DNA of 64,000 bases from an uncultured Kineothrix sp. (GTDB lineage Bacteria; Bacillota; Clostridia; Lachnospirales; Lachnospiraceae). Where the stretch lies: assembly GCA_910588855.1 (NCBI GenBank), contig CAJUSR010000013.1:29537-93536 (forward strand), read 5' to 3'. Shown here in pieces: positions 53,193 through 62,284 of the stretch. Position numbers and translations under genes: made by a program. The notes beneath the pieces are model-generated. The model did not search any database and was not told the DNA's origin. It saw nothing but the letters and a program-made list of their open reading frames with translations. Within the stretch, counting starts at the first letter, position 1, and each line of letters starts with the position of its first letter.

Positions 53193-55340
53193 TTACTCTT
53201 CATACGTATCTACCGCTAATAGCTCTTCGCCGGCTCCGATTGCCCCGCTCTTTATCAAACGAACTTTTTGGTTTTGTGCAAGTTCCGTACACAGTACCGG
53301 AGATGCCAGCGACGGGGCATTTGCTTTCAGGAACCCCAAATCCAATTTCATCAAAATATCGCCCTTTTTCACCTTATCCCCGTCTTTTACAAGAACTTCA
53401 AACCCTTTGCCGCCCAAATTCACCGTATCAATCCCCATATGGAGCAGCAAAGCGGTGCCCTCCGCCGTTTCAAAACCGATAGCGTGTTTTGTATCGAATA
53501 CAAAGCTGACTTCCCCGTCTGCCGGCGCATATACCGTCTGTTCCTGCGGAACTACCATCGCCCCCTCGCCCATCATCCGTCCGGCAAAAGCCTCATCCGG
53601 TGCTTCGGAAATATCGGCAGCCGTGCCGTTTACCGGGCTGTAAATCATTTCCGTTTTTACTACCTTGCCAGACGGTTTTTCTTCCTCTTTTGCAGCAGCT
53701 TCCGCCGTATTGCCCGTATCCGGAACATATTCTTCATCCGGCGCGCTCTCCAGATAATCTTCCAAATTGGATTTGATTACCGTAACCCTTGGGCCGTAAA
53801 TAACCTGTACCCCATTGCCTTTATGCACTACACCGGACGCCCCTGTTGCCTTCAGCAAATTATCATCCACCAGCTCCGACTTATGAACCGTACAACGAAG
53901 CCTTGTAGCACAACAATCCACATCCGAAATATTTTTCTTTCCGCCAAGCCCGCGGCAGATGGAAGCCGACAGGGCATCTTCTTCGGAAACCTCATTTTCC
54001 GCCCCTTGTCCGCCCTTTTTGCGGGCATCCACATCGCTCCTGCGGTAAAGTTTTACTTCCTCGCTGTCATCCCGTCCGGGTGTCTTCAAATCCATTTTGG
54101 TAATCAGGAAAGAAAACAGGAAATAATATACTACAAAATAAACAACACCCACTACTACAATCCAAATCCAGCTCGTTTTTGCATTCCCCTGCAAAATCCC
54201 GAAAAGGAACAAGTCGATGAACCCACCGGAAAAGGTCATGCCCACGCCTACACCGCAAATATGCATCACCATATAAGCCATACCTGCAAAGACGCAATGG
54301 ATGATATATAAAACCGGCGCAACAAATAAGAAAGTAAATTCCAGCGGTTCCGTGATACCGGTCAGCATGGAAGTCAGCGCTGCGGAAAGCAGCAACCCGG
54401 CTACTGCCCCTTTCTTTTCCGGCTTTGCCACCTTATACATTGCCAAAGCCGCGCCCGGCAGCCCGAAAATCATAAGCGGGAATTTCCCTGTCATAAACCT
54501 TGTGGCGGATACCGCAAAGTGTTCCACGGAAGGGTCTGCCAACTGGGCAAAGAAAATATTCTGTGCCCCTTCTACGATGCGGCCCCCAACTTCCATCGTA
54601 CCGCCAAGCGCCGTCTGCCAGAACGGAAGATAGAATACATGATGCAGGCCGAAAGGAATCAAGGCACGCTCCATCAGCCCGTATATCCACGTTCCTGCAT
54701 AACCGGACTGCAGGACAACGCCGCCTACCGCATAAATGCCCTGCTGAATCACCGGCCATATAAAAAACATTAAAATCCCCACTACGGTATAAGCCAGCCC
54801 GCTGACAATCGGCACGAACCGTGTTCCTCCGAAAAAGGACAAAACCTGAGGCAACTCAATTTTATAAAATTTATTATGCAAAGCGGCAACGCCAAGCCCT
54901 ACAATAATACCGCCAAACACACCCATCTGCAGTGAAGTGATGCCAACTACAGATGCGGTTGCTCCCTCAAGCATAGCTTCCGTTCCACCATGATTTACAA
55001 TCATCGCCCCTATGGAAGCATGCATGATAAAAAAAGCAATCGCCGCGGACAGGGCCGCCACTTCTTTTTCCTTTTTCGCCATTCCGATAGCAACACCCAT
55101 AGCGAAAATAATCGGTAAATTAGCAAATACAATGTCTCCTGCTGCGCTCATAACCTGCAAAATAGCATTCAACGCAGTTCCTGGCCCCATAATGCCCATC
55201 AAGCCATAAGTTTCCAACATCGTTTCATTCGTAAAAGAGCCCCCTACACCAAGCAGCAACCCGGCTACCGGCAGGATAGCAATTGGCAGCATAAAGGATC
55301 TTCCCACACGCTGCAGCACACCAAAAATTTTGTCTTTCAT
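53193..55340 (-). CDS. PTS glucose-type transporter, IICBA fusion
   Basis: The 715-residue permease imports and phosphorylates a hexose, probably glucose or a glucoside. The order is IIC (about 1-400, about 10 TM; GSFTNETMLETYGLMGIMGP), IIB (about 445-530; phospho-Cys in DVDCCATRLRCTV), IIA (about 570-700; phospho-His in LLLHMGIDTVNLGG). GGAGGG lies 7 nt before the start. The gene is controlled by a leader terminator/RAT and followed by its antiterminator. pgmB and hscC lie upstream in the same direction. Confidence 0.95.
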   Translation of the reverse strand: MKDKIFGVLQRVGRSFMLPIAILPVAGLLLGVGGSFTNETMLETYGLMGIMGPGTALNAILQVMSAAGDIVFANLPIIFAMGVAIGMAKKEKEVAALSAAIAFFIMHASIGAMIVNHGGTEAMLEGATASVVGITSLQMGVFGGIIVGLGVAALHNKFYKIELPQVLSFFGGTRFVPIVSGLAYTVVGILMFFIWPVIQQGIYAVGGVVLQSGYAGTWIYGLMERALIPFGLHHVFYLPFWQTALGGTMEVGGRIVEGAQNIFFAQLADPSVEHFAVSATRFMTGKFPLMIFGLPGAALAMYKVAKPEKKGAVAGLLLSAALTSMLTGITEPLEFTFLFVAPVLYIIHCVFAGMAYMVMHICGVGVGMTFSGGFIDLFLFGILQGNAKTSWIWIVVVGVVYFVVYYFLFSFLITKMDLKTPGRDDSEEVKLYRRSDVDARKKGGQGAENEVSEEDALSASICRGLGGKKNISDVDCCATRLRCTVHKSELVDDNLLKATGASGVVHKGNGVQVIYGPRVTVIKSNLEDYLESAPDEEYVPDTGNTAEAAAKEEEKPSGKVVKTEMIYSPVNGTAADISEAPDEAFAGRMMGEGAMVVPQEQTVYAPADGEVSFVFDTKHAIGFETAEGTALLLHMGIDTVNLGGKGFEVLVKDGDKVKKGDILMKLDLGFLKANAPSLASPVLCTELAQNQKVRLIKSGAIGAGEELLAVDTYEE

Positions 55341-55460
55341 GATATCCCTCCTGTTTTTTGGATGTTTATCCTTATGATTACCCTTTCATGGCACAGAATG
55401 CACTTTCCAAAGAAAAAACCGGACTATACGGCATTTTTCTTTTAAGGACGGATTTCCTGG

Positions 55461-55537
55461 GAAAATAAAAAGGCATCAACGTGCATAAACATCCTTAAAA
55501 TTTATGCATAGTTAATGCCTGCTTACCAGTTACATAC
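55461..55537 (-). promoter_or_regulatory. RAT site and leader terminator of the PTS gene
   Basis: On the minus strand GTATGTAACTGGTAAGCAGG continues with CATTAAC (55537-55511), which resembles the BglG/LicT RAT consensus. It overlaps the left arm of a terminator: GGCATTAAC...TGCATAAA with TTTATGCA...GTTGATGCC (55521-55471), then TTTTTATTTT (55471-55461). Binding of the antiterminator would exclude the terminator. The PTS start codon is 120 bp further on. Confidence 0.8.
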
Positions 55538-55571
55538 TATATATACAAACTAACATTTCGTAAACGTTTTG

Positions 55572-56216
55572 TCAAGAGTCCCTTTCTATTTTCAGCAAAT
55601 CTGAAAAAGTTTTCAAAGGATATGTCACCTTCCCGTGGGTTGCCGCTTCTCCAACCCCGGCGCTATCGAACCCTCCTGCGACGGCAGCATCAATCCCGGC
55701 AAGGGCATCCTCCACCACCAGACAGTCCGAAGGCGCGTACCCAAGAAATTCCGCTGCCTTTAAAAACACCTCCGGATCCGGCTTGGAACGGGTAATATTC
55801 GTGCCATCGCTTACCGCATCAAAATAACCTTTCAGCCCAAGGCGCTCCAAAATCAATTTCGTATTTCTGCTGGAAGAACCGATTGCCAATTTACATCCTC
55901 TTTGACGCAAGGTATCCAAAGTATCTTTTACTTCCGCAGACAAATCTTCCGGGCTCATCTGATGAAGCAGTTTCTTATAACGCTCATTTTTTTCATAAGC
56001 TATCTTTTCTTTCTCTTCTTTTGTATATTCTTTTTGGCTGCGCTCTAAAATAATTTCGAGGCTTGCCATACGGCTTATCCCCCGAAGACGGTTATTAATC
56101 ACTTCATCAAAATAAACATCAATTTCATCCGCCGTTTCTTTCCATGCCTCGTAATGATATTTATCCGTAAAACAAATGACCCCATCCAAATCAAAAATAA
56201 TCCCTTTATAAAACAT
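55572..56216 (-). CDS. pgmB: Beta-phosphoglucomutase (HAD superfamily)
   Basis: The 214-residue HAD phosphomutase has the catalytic FDLDGVICFTDKYHYEAWKE, cap residues RLRGISRMASLEIIL, GSSSRNTK motif II and the acidic pair in DCLVVEDALAGIDAA. It interconverts beta-glucose-1-P and glucose-6-P, usually with a disaccharide phosphorylase, none of which is seen nearby. The start at 56216 follows GAGGAG. Confidence 0.93.
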   Translation of the reverse strand: MFYKGIIFDLDGVICFTDKYHYEAWKETADEIDVYFDEVINNRLRGISRMASLEIILERSQKEYTKEEKEKIAYEKNERYKKLLHQMSPEDLSAEVKDTLDTLRQRGCKLAIGSSSRNTKLILERLGLKGYFDAVSDGTNITRSKPDPEVFLKAAEFLGYAPSDCLVVEDALAGIDAAVAGGFDSAGVGEAATHGKVTYPLKTFSDLLKIERDS

Positions 56217-56314
56217 ATACACTCTCCTCTTTTCTTTTCTTTGATAATCCCCCTCTTTGGAATATATCATTTATCGGCAAAATATTCAAGCTTCGCAAAA
56301 TAAGCAAAACCCTC

Positions 56315-57991
56315 TCAATCCTCCATCAACCGGTACAGCTCTCTCCTCGCCTCATCCACTGCCGCACGCTCCCCTTTGCGCAAGGCTTCCTCAAATCGCC
56401 GGATACCCCTCTCCAGCCCAATCCTCTTATCGCCTAAAGATTCTTCATACATACGTTCCGCTTTCAAGAGTACCAGTCTGTTTTCCTCTTGATCCCTTAG
56501 CTGCACTTTCAAATAGGAAAGTTCCTCCATACGTCTGGCAATTTCTTCATCCGTCATCGTATTCCTGTCGCCCTTAATGACCAGCTTCCTCTTCTCCCCC
56601 GAAGAAATTACCTTTACCTCCACTTCCAAAAGGGAGTTGATATCATATGTATAAGTCACATCGACCGCCTCTTCCCCCTTCTTCGCTTTCGGCACTTCAA
56701 TTTCCAGTTCTCCCAGATACAAATTGTTTCTGGCAAACCGGCTTTCCCCTTGCAGTATACGGATGCACACTTTATCCTGGTTATCCCTTGCCGTATAAAA
56801 GCGGCTCGTTTTGCTGGTGGGAATCACAGTATTCCTTTCAATAATCGGACTGTAATGACCATTCTCCACCACACCGTCGTCATATTCCATCACCACTTCC
56901 GTTCCAAGCGTAAAGGAGCATACGTCCGTCAATATCATTTCTTTTACTTCTTTCTTCCGCTCCTTCATTGCCGCCTGCACCGCTGCGCCAAGGGCTACCG
57001 CTTCATCGGGGTGGATGCTGGTATCCGGGAATTTACGGAAAAGGCGGATAAAGAAATCCCTGAAAATCTGCAATCTGGTGGCCCCGCCAATCAAAACCAC
57101 TTCATCGATATCGGAAAGGGACAACCCTGCATCCGACAGACTCCTCTTTACCGGCTGTTTGATTTTCTGCAGCAAATCCTCACAAGCTGCCGCAAATTCT
57201 TTGGCCGTCACTTTTACGCGTTTCATTTCATCCTGCAAAAGGCATTCTATGGTTATCGATTCTTTATCGTTGATTTCCTTTTTCGCAGCTTCCGCATGGC
57301 GGTATAGCCTCACTTGGTCTTTGCCCGACAAAGCGCTCAATGTTATCCCTATCTTATTCAAACAGATTTTTTCCAATGCCTTAGTAAAGTCTTCCCCGCC
57401 CAGATAATTATCGCCTGCCACTGCCCTTACTTCCAAAATATTATGGTAAAGCTCTAAGATGGACACATCGAAAGTTCCGCCGCCCAAATCGAAAACAAGA
57501 AATCTGGTATCTTCCTTTTTTTCATACAAGCCATATGCAACCGCTGCCGCCGTGGGCTCCGATATCATCCTTTCCACCTTCAGGCCTGCCAATTCCCCGG
57601 CACGCTTTGTCGCCTTCCTCCTCTGGTCATCAAAATAAGCCGGCACGCTGATGACTGCCTCAGTCACTGGCTCGCCCAAATAGGTTTCAGCATCCTCCTT
57701 CAAAGCCCGCAATACAAGCCCCGACAATTCCTCCGGTTTATATTTTTTGCCGCTCAAAATATATTCCCTATCGCTTCCCATGCTCCGCTTAAAGGCAAGG
57801 GCAACGCTGTCCGGATATAGGCTCATCCTCTCCAAAGCCGTTTCCCCTACATATACGTTCCCCTCTTCATCCACACTTATGACCGAAGGAGTCAAATTCT
57901 TCCCCAACCGGTTAGGGATAATTTTCGGCCCATCCTTTGTATAACATGCCACTAAACTATTTGTCGTACCGAGATCAATACCAACTATCAT
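56315..57991 (-). CDS. Hsp70-family protein, HscC-like
   Basis: A 558-residue Hsp70 with ATPase motifs GIDLGTTNSLVACYTKDG, VFDLGGGTFDVSIL and GGATRLQIFRDFF and a short substrate-binding region (about 380-500), close to E. coli HscC length (556) and shorter than DnaK. A C-terminal lid helix is present but short. No J-domain partner is encoded nearby. It is preceded by pseudoknot leader copy D and an AAAGGAG site. Confidence 0.92.
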   Translation of the reverse strand: MIVGIDLGTTNSLVACYTKDGPKIIPNRLGKNLTPSVISVDEEGNVYVGETALERMSLYPDSVALAFKRSMGSDREYILSGKKYKPEELSGLVLRALKEDAETYLGEPVTEAVISVPAYFDDQRRKATKRAGELAGLKVERMISEPTAAAVAYGLYEKKEDTRFLVFDLGGGTFDVSILELYHNILEVRAVAGDNYLGGEDFTKALEKICLNKIGITLSALSGKDQVRLYRHAEAAKKEINDKESITIECLLQDEMKRVKVTAKEFAAACEDLLQKIKQPVKRSLSDAGLSLSDIDEVVLIGGATRLQIFRDFFIRLFRKFPDTSIHPDEAVALGAAVQAAMKERKKEVKEMILTDVCSFTLGTEVVMEYDDGVVENGHYSPIIERNTVIPTSKTSRFYTARDNQDKVCIRILQGESRFARNNLYLGELEIEVPKAKKGEEAVDVTYTYDINSLLEVEVKVISSGEKRKLVIKGDRNTMTDEEIARRMEELSYLKVQLRDQEENRLVLLKAERMYEESLGDKRIGLERGIRRFEEALRKGERAAVDEARRELYRLMED

Positions 57992-57997
57992 CTTTAA

Positions 57998-58061
57998 CTC
58001 CTTTTCCGCGTGTTTCTTTGCGCATTACGAGTCTGCGGATGCACCGCTGACACAAACTTGA
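57998..58061 (-). ncRNA. Putative pseudoknot leader, copy D (degenerate)
   Basis: On the minus strand stem 1 pairs 58051-58060 with 58028-58037 (one mismatch, two G-U) and closes a 13-nt loop. The loop-downstream pairing is weaker: GCGGTG (58042-58047) with CACGC (in 58006-58012), with one bulge. It lies immediately before the GGAG site of hscC. Confidence 0.4.
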
Positions 58062-58156
58062 TTCCTTTTCCGTACAGCCTACTTACGCTTTTCCTGCTTT
58101 TGCCCCTTCCCTTCCCATGGGTTCACGGGTTCATCCTCCACATTCGTTCCCAACGG

Positions 58157-59503
58157 TCAATCGTCCATCATCCGCTTTAACACAAGCACAGCCGTCACCG
58201 CCAATATCACTTCTGTTACCGCCTGTGCATAAGCCAGCCCATACAGCGGGAATAACATGTTTAAAATAAATATGGCAGGAATTTCCATAATAATTTTTCT
58301 AAGGATAGCAAAAAAGAACGCTTTCTTTCCCATCCCTACCGCCTGAAAAACCCCTACCGCCAAAAAATCCATGCAGAGGAACGGCAGCGCAATGCAAAGC
58401 CCCCTTAAGAAACTTGTTCCATAGGCCACAATACTTTCATTTTGGATAAACAACCGAATCCAGTTCCCTGCCCACAAGTAATAGCAAAGGGCTATTGCCG
58501 CCAGGGCCGAAACCGTATTTCTGGCAGAAAAGAAAATCGCCTGCCGCATCCTCTTGCGGTTCCCCGACGCATAATTATAACTGATTAACGGCATAATGCC
58601 TTGGGAAAAGCCAAAAGCCACGTTCATAGGCACCATATTGATTTTCTGTGCAATCCCCATAGCCGCTACCGCATCCGCACCGAAAGAAGAAGTGAAATTG
58701 TTCAATACCGTCATTCCCGTTACATTCAACAGGTTCTGGATGGCGGCAGGAATCCCCACACCGCACACTCCGGTCACCACTTCTTTCCTTAACCGGAACA
58801 TTTTCGGATTAATACATACATAAGTGCTTTTTCTTTTCACATACAGCAGGATAAAAAAATAAACACAAGCTACGCAGTTTGATAAAAAGGTGGCAAGCCC
58901 TGCCCCTGCTGCCCCCATATCCAATCCCCAAGGCAGGATAAAAAACGGATCCAAAAGCATGTTCAAAAAGCAGCCGCTCATTGTACCGATGCTGGCATGC
59001 AATGTACACCCTTCGGAACGCACCATGTAAGCCATAACTACGTTAAGAATAGCTGGCACAGCCCCAAAGCAGACCGTCCATTTTAAATATTCCCCTGTCG
59101 CCGCAAAAGTCACCGCATCCGTTCCCAATAATGCCAGCAGCGGATTCTTCCCCACCGTACATAATAGTGAAAATACCAGACTGCAAAACACGGTGCAATA
59201 AAAGCCGAAAGCGGAAACCCTGCGCACCATCTCATAGTCTTTGCTCCCCAATGCCCTGCTCATCATGCTGGAACTGCCCACCCCAAACAAATTGTTGACC
59301 GCATTAAAGGCAAGAAGGACAGGGGCTGCCAAAGTCACTGCCGCATTTTCCACCGGATTGTTCAACATCCCTACAAAATAAGTATCCGCCAAATTATAAA
59401 TCACCATAACCAAAGAGCTGATGATGGTAGGAACCGCCATAGACATCACCGCCTTTGGTATAGATGCTTCTTCAAATAAATATAACTTCTTTCCGTCCTC
59501 CAT
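58157..59503 (-). CDS. MATE-family efflux transporter
   Basis: A 448-residue, 12-helix MATE transporter (MSMAVPTIISSLVMVIYNLA with DTYFVG; MVRSEGCTLHASIGTMSG; FGFSQGIMPLISYNYASG). It probably extrudes cations or drugs using Na+ or H+. The start at 59503 is preferred because the first ATG of the frame is too close to the AGGG ribosome site. It precedes a chemoreceptor gene; no functional link is evident. Confidence 0.92.
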   Translation of the reverse strand: MEDGKKLYLFEEASIPKAVMSMAVPTIISSLVMVIYNLADTYFVGMLNNPVENAAVTLAAPVLLAFNAVNNLFGVGSSSMMSRALGSKDYEMVRRVSAFGFYCTVFCSLVFSLLCTVGKNPLLALLGTDAVTFAATGEYLKWTVCFGAVPAILNVVMAYMVRSEGCTLHASIGTMSGCFLNMLLDPFFILPWGLDMGAAGAGLATFLSNCVACVYFFILLYVKRKSTYVCINPKMFRLRKEVVTGVCGVGIPAAIQNLLNVTGMTVLNNFTSSFGADAVAAMGIAQKINMVPMNVAFGFSQGIMPLISYNYASGNRKRMRQAIFFSARNTVSALAAIALCYYLWAGNWIRLFIQNESIVAYGTSFLRGLCIALPFLCMDFLAVGVFQAVGMGKKAFFFAILRKIIMEIPAIFILNMLFPLYGLAYAQAVTEVILAVTAVLVLKRMMDD

Positions 59504-59540
59504 TTTAACCATTTCCCTATCTTCGATGCTTATATCATGT

Positions 59541-61421
59541 CTAATCCGACTCTACCATTTCCAGCAGTTTCCCGGTAATCTCCGCCATATTGGAAGATGC
59601 CTGTTTTGTATTATGGGAAATCTCCACGTTTTGTTCCACAACCTCGGCAATCCTTCCAATCTGGTCTACCGCACTATCCACAATGCCCATGTTCCCCCTT
59701 ACCATGTCAGTAATCTTTTCTATATTATGGCTTGTTTCTACCATATTCTCTACTACGATTCCAAAAGCCTCCGCTGTTTTGTCTGTAATTTCTTTTCCAT
59801 CCTCCACTGCTTTTATGGAATTGGTAATCAGCTCATTGGTTTCCTTTGCCGCCTGTGCGCTCCTGGCTGCCAGTTCCCCAACCTGCATCGCCACAACGGC
59901 AAATCCTTTTCCCATTTCCCCTGCCCTGGCCGCCTCAATGGAAGCATTCAGGGAAAGCATATTTGTCTGCTGCGCAATGGAATTGATTTCATCAATAATC
60001 TGCTCAATTGCCACTGACATATCGCTTATTTTTTGCATGGATTCTTTTAAAAGTTCCATCTGCGACTGTGTCTGCTGGATTTTTTCTGTCGTATCATCGG
60101 TTTCCTCTGCCACATTCATAGAAACATCCACACTGCCATTCAGCTCCTGTGTCAGTCTGCCCATAATCTGTTTTAAATCTTCTACTGCTCTTTCCTGTTC
60201 CCCTGTGCCGTTATAAATATGTTCCGCATTTTCCAGCGTCTCTCCCGACACATGTTCCAAATCCACACAGGCATCCTTCACATTTTGAATCAACATCCGG
60301 TTGTTTTCCACATCTTCCTTCTGCTGCTCCAACAATTTTTCATTCTCATCCAAGTTCCGGCGGATGCTTTCCACCATCATATTAATACTGCCGGAAAGCT
60401 GTACAAACTCCGGATTCCCTTTTACATCTACAAAAATCCCAAAATCCCCTCCGGCAATCCCTTTCATGGATTTTGTGATTTGATTGATTCCATGTACAAT
60501 TTTTTCATCCACCATATGATTAATCATTAGCAGAAGCACCCCAAAAATAATCGCCATGCTAATGGATACTACGAGAGTCTGATCGTTCCTCTGGGCATAA
60601 TATTCCCCCAACGGAAGGAATGTTCCAATAATCCGGCCTTCATACTCCTGTGCCAGATAGTATCCTTTTTCGCCATCAATGACCGCCTTCCCCTTCCCCG
60701 CAAATTCTGCAGGAAATCCTACATCCACAGCTGATATCCCGATTAAGGATGCATTCGGGTGCGCCAGTATCTGCCCGCTTTCAGCATCAATCGCGTAAAC
60801 ATAGCCGTTTTCCCCAAAATCAATCCCCTTTAAAACCACATTTATATCCGTACCAGCCAACATACTCTCCAACACTTCCGGACGCACGCCTACCTGCACA
60901 AGACCGGGGGCATCCTGCCTCGCTACGCCTATGTATTGCATAACCACCCCTTCTGCCACATTCACTTGCGGTTCCTGGGCAATTTCAATGGAAGGGTCAT
61001 CCACAATGACCATGAATGCATTGGACTGTTCGCCGCTCTTCATGTCAAAACCCACATACGCATCTATCGTGCTTTCCGTAATAATCCCATTCTCATCAAT
61101 TACATGAAGTTCATTCACTTTTAATCTGTCTTTAACTGCATTCAGCTTGGCCGTATCCTTAATGATGGAATTGTCTGCTGCAATCAAATCAGCGAAAGCC
61201 CTTGTCTTAGCAAGGTTATCTTCACTCAGGTTCTGTGTCAGTTTTTGGATGCTTTCTTCATTGCCTGCCAATTTCTGTTTTACATCTTCCAGTTTTGCCA
61301 TCCCGGACGTTGTATTGTTTCTCTGGCTCACCACCGTCTGCAATACGAAAACAGCACTAATCGTAACTAAAAATGCTGCCAGCATGTAAATAGAAAGACG
61401 TTTCGTAAAGTTTTTTTTCAT
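59541..61421 (-). CDS. Methyl-accepting chemotaxis protein
   Basis: A 626-residue receptor: TM1 (about 10-30; SIYMLAAFLVTISAVFVLQT), extracellular Cache-like domain (about 35-275; YVYAIDAESGQILAHPNASL), TM2 (VVSISMAIIFGVLLLMI), HAMP and a signalling domain with SIAQQTNMLSLNASIEAARA. Start 61421 has GGAAAG upstream; the longer frame starts 21 nt earlier. Divergent from the thioesterase gene across the perfect palindrome. Ligand unknown. Confidence 0.93.
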   Translation of the reverse strand: MKKNFTKRLSIYMLAAFLVTISAVFVLQTVVSQRNNTTSGMAKLEDVKQKLAGNEESIQKLTQNLSEDNLAKTRAFADLIAADNSIIKDTAKLNAVKDRLKVNELHVIDENGIITESTIDAYVGFDMKSGEQSNAFMVIVDDPSIEIAQEPQVNVAEGVVMQYIGVARQDAPGLVQVGVRPEVLESMLAGTDINVVLKGIDFGENGYVYAIDAESGQILAHPNASLIGISAVDVGFPAEFAGKGKAVIDGEKGYYLAQEYEGRIIGTFLPLGEYYAQRNDQTLVVSISMAIIFGVLLLMINHMVDEKIVHGINQITKSMKGIAGGDFGIFVDVKGNPEFVQLSGSINMMVESIRRNLDENEKLLEQQKEDVENNRMLIQNVKDACVDLEHVSGETLENAEHIYNGTGEQERAVEDLKQIMGRLTQELNGSVDVSMNVAEETDDTTEKIQQTQSQMELLKESMQKISDMSVAIEQIIDEINSIAQQTNMLSLNASIEAARAGEMGKGFAVVAMQVGELAARSAQAAKETNELITNSIKAVEDGKEITDKTAEAFGIVVENMVETSHNIEKITDMVRGNMGIVDSAVDQIGRIAEVVEQNVEISHNTKQASSNMAEITGKLLEMVESD

Positions 61422-61693
61422 GATAGTCTTTTCCTTCCTCAAAGTATAGTGCTATATGTATTGAAGTACAACCTTACTTATCATATTATCATATCAATTT
61501 GATTCCTTCAATGATAAAAAGCCAGTCACACGGAAGCTATAATTTTGCCACTGTTTTGCATCACATGCTAAACAATGACAATAAGAAAAGCTTTTGACCC
61601 TAAATCAAATTGTACAAAAAGTCCATTGCACATTTGTGGTTCCCACAATATAATAAAAAGAATAAAGGCAATAAATAATTGAAAAATCCTAAG

Positions 61694-61761
61694 CTGCAAG
61701 AGTATTAATGGTATTAAGAGTATTAATATTAATACTCTTAATACCATTAATACTCTTGCAG
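61694..61761. repeat. Perfect 68-bp palindrome without spacer
   Basis: The left arm (61694-61727) begins CTGCAAGAGTATTAATGGTA and the right arm (61728-61761) is its exact complement, ending TACCATTAATACTCTTGCAG. The arms are built of three copies of an AGTATTAA / GGTATTAA type word. It lies 44 bp before the thioesterase start. It can form a cruciform or an RNA hairpin of 34 bp. Confidence 0.95.
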
Positions 61762-61804
61762 TTTGTTGATTATAGACCCGCTGAAGCGGGCATGGAGCGT
61801 AAAA

Positions 61805-62284
61805 ATGGAAAGAAAACAGGAAAAGACCGTAGCAGAATCTACAATAGAACAAATTTATCAGGTAAGGCCGGAGCATCTAAACGGTGCCGGACGGCTATTT
61901 GGCGGAAAACTAATGGAATGGATCGATGAACTGGCAGGCCTTGTGGGCATTAGGCATTCACAAACAAATGTAATAACCGCCTCCGTTGATAATTTAAAGT
62001 TTATCCGCGGCGCCTATCTAGGCGACTTGATTGTCCTCATCGGCAGGCCTACTTTCGTAGGAAAAACTTCTATTGAAGTACGGGTAGACACATACACGGA
62101 GAACTTCGATGGTATCCGTAAGCCAATCAACAGGGCATATTTAACTTTAGTTGCAATTGATGAAAAAGGGAAACCTACAGCGGTTCCCAAACTCGCCATC
62201 CTGACAGAATCGGAAAAGGCGGAATGGGAAGCGGGCATAAAAAGAAGAGAAATACGGCAGCAGCGGAAAGAAGAAGGATTTTAG
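61805..62284 (+). CDS. Acyl-CoA thioesterase, hot-dog fold (YkhA/BACH type)
   Basis: A 159-residue hot-dog thioesterase (HLNGAGRLFGGKLMEWIDEL with the helix that carries the catalytic Asp; FVGKTSIEVRVDTYTENFDG). It hydrolyses acyl-CoA; it could release CoA from propionyl-CoA, but this is speculation. The start at 61805 has GGAG 7 nt upstream, and a small hairpin CCCGC-TGAA-GCGGG precedes it. Confidence 0.9.
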   Translation: MERKQEKTVAESTIEQIYQVRPEHLNGAGRLFGGKLMEWIDELAGLVGIRHSQTNVITASVDNLKFIRGAYLGDLIVLIGRPTFVGKTSIEVRVDTYTENFDGIRKPINRAYLTLVAIDEKGKPTAVPKLAILTESEKAEWEAGIKRREIRQQRKEEGF

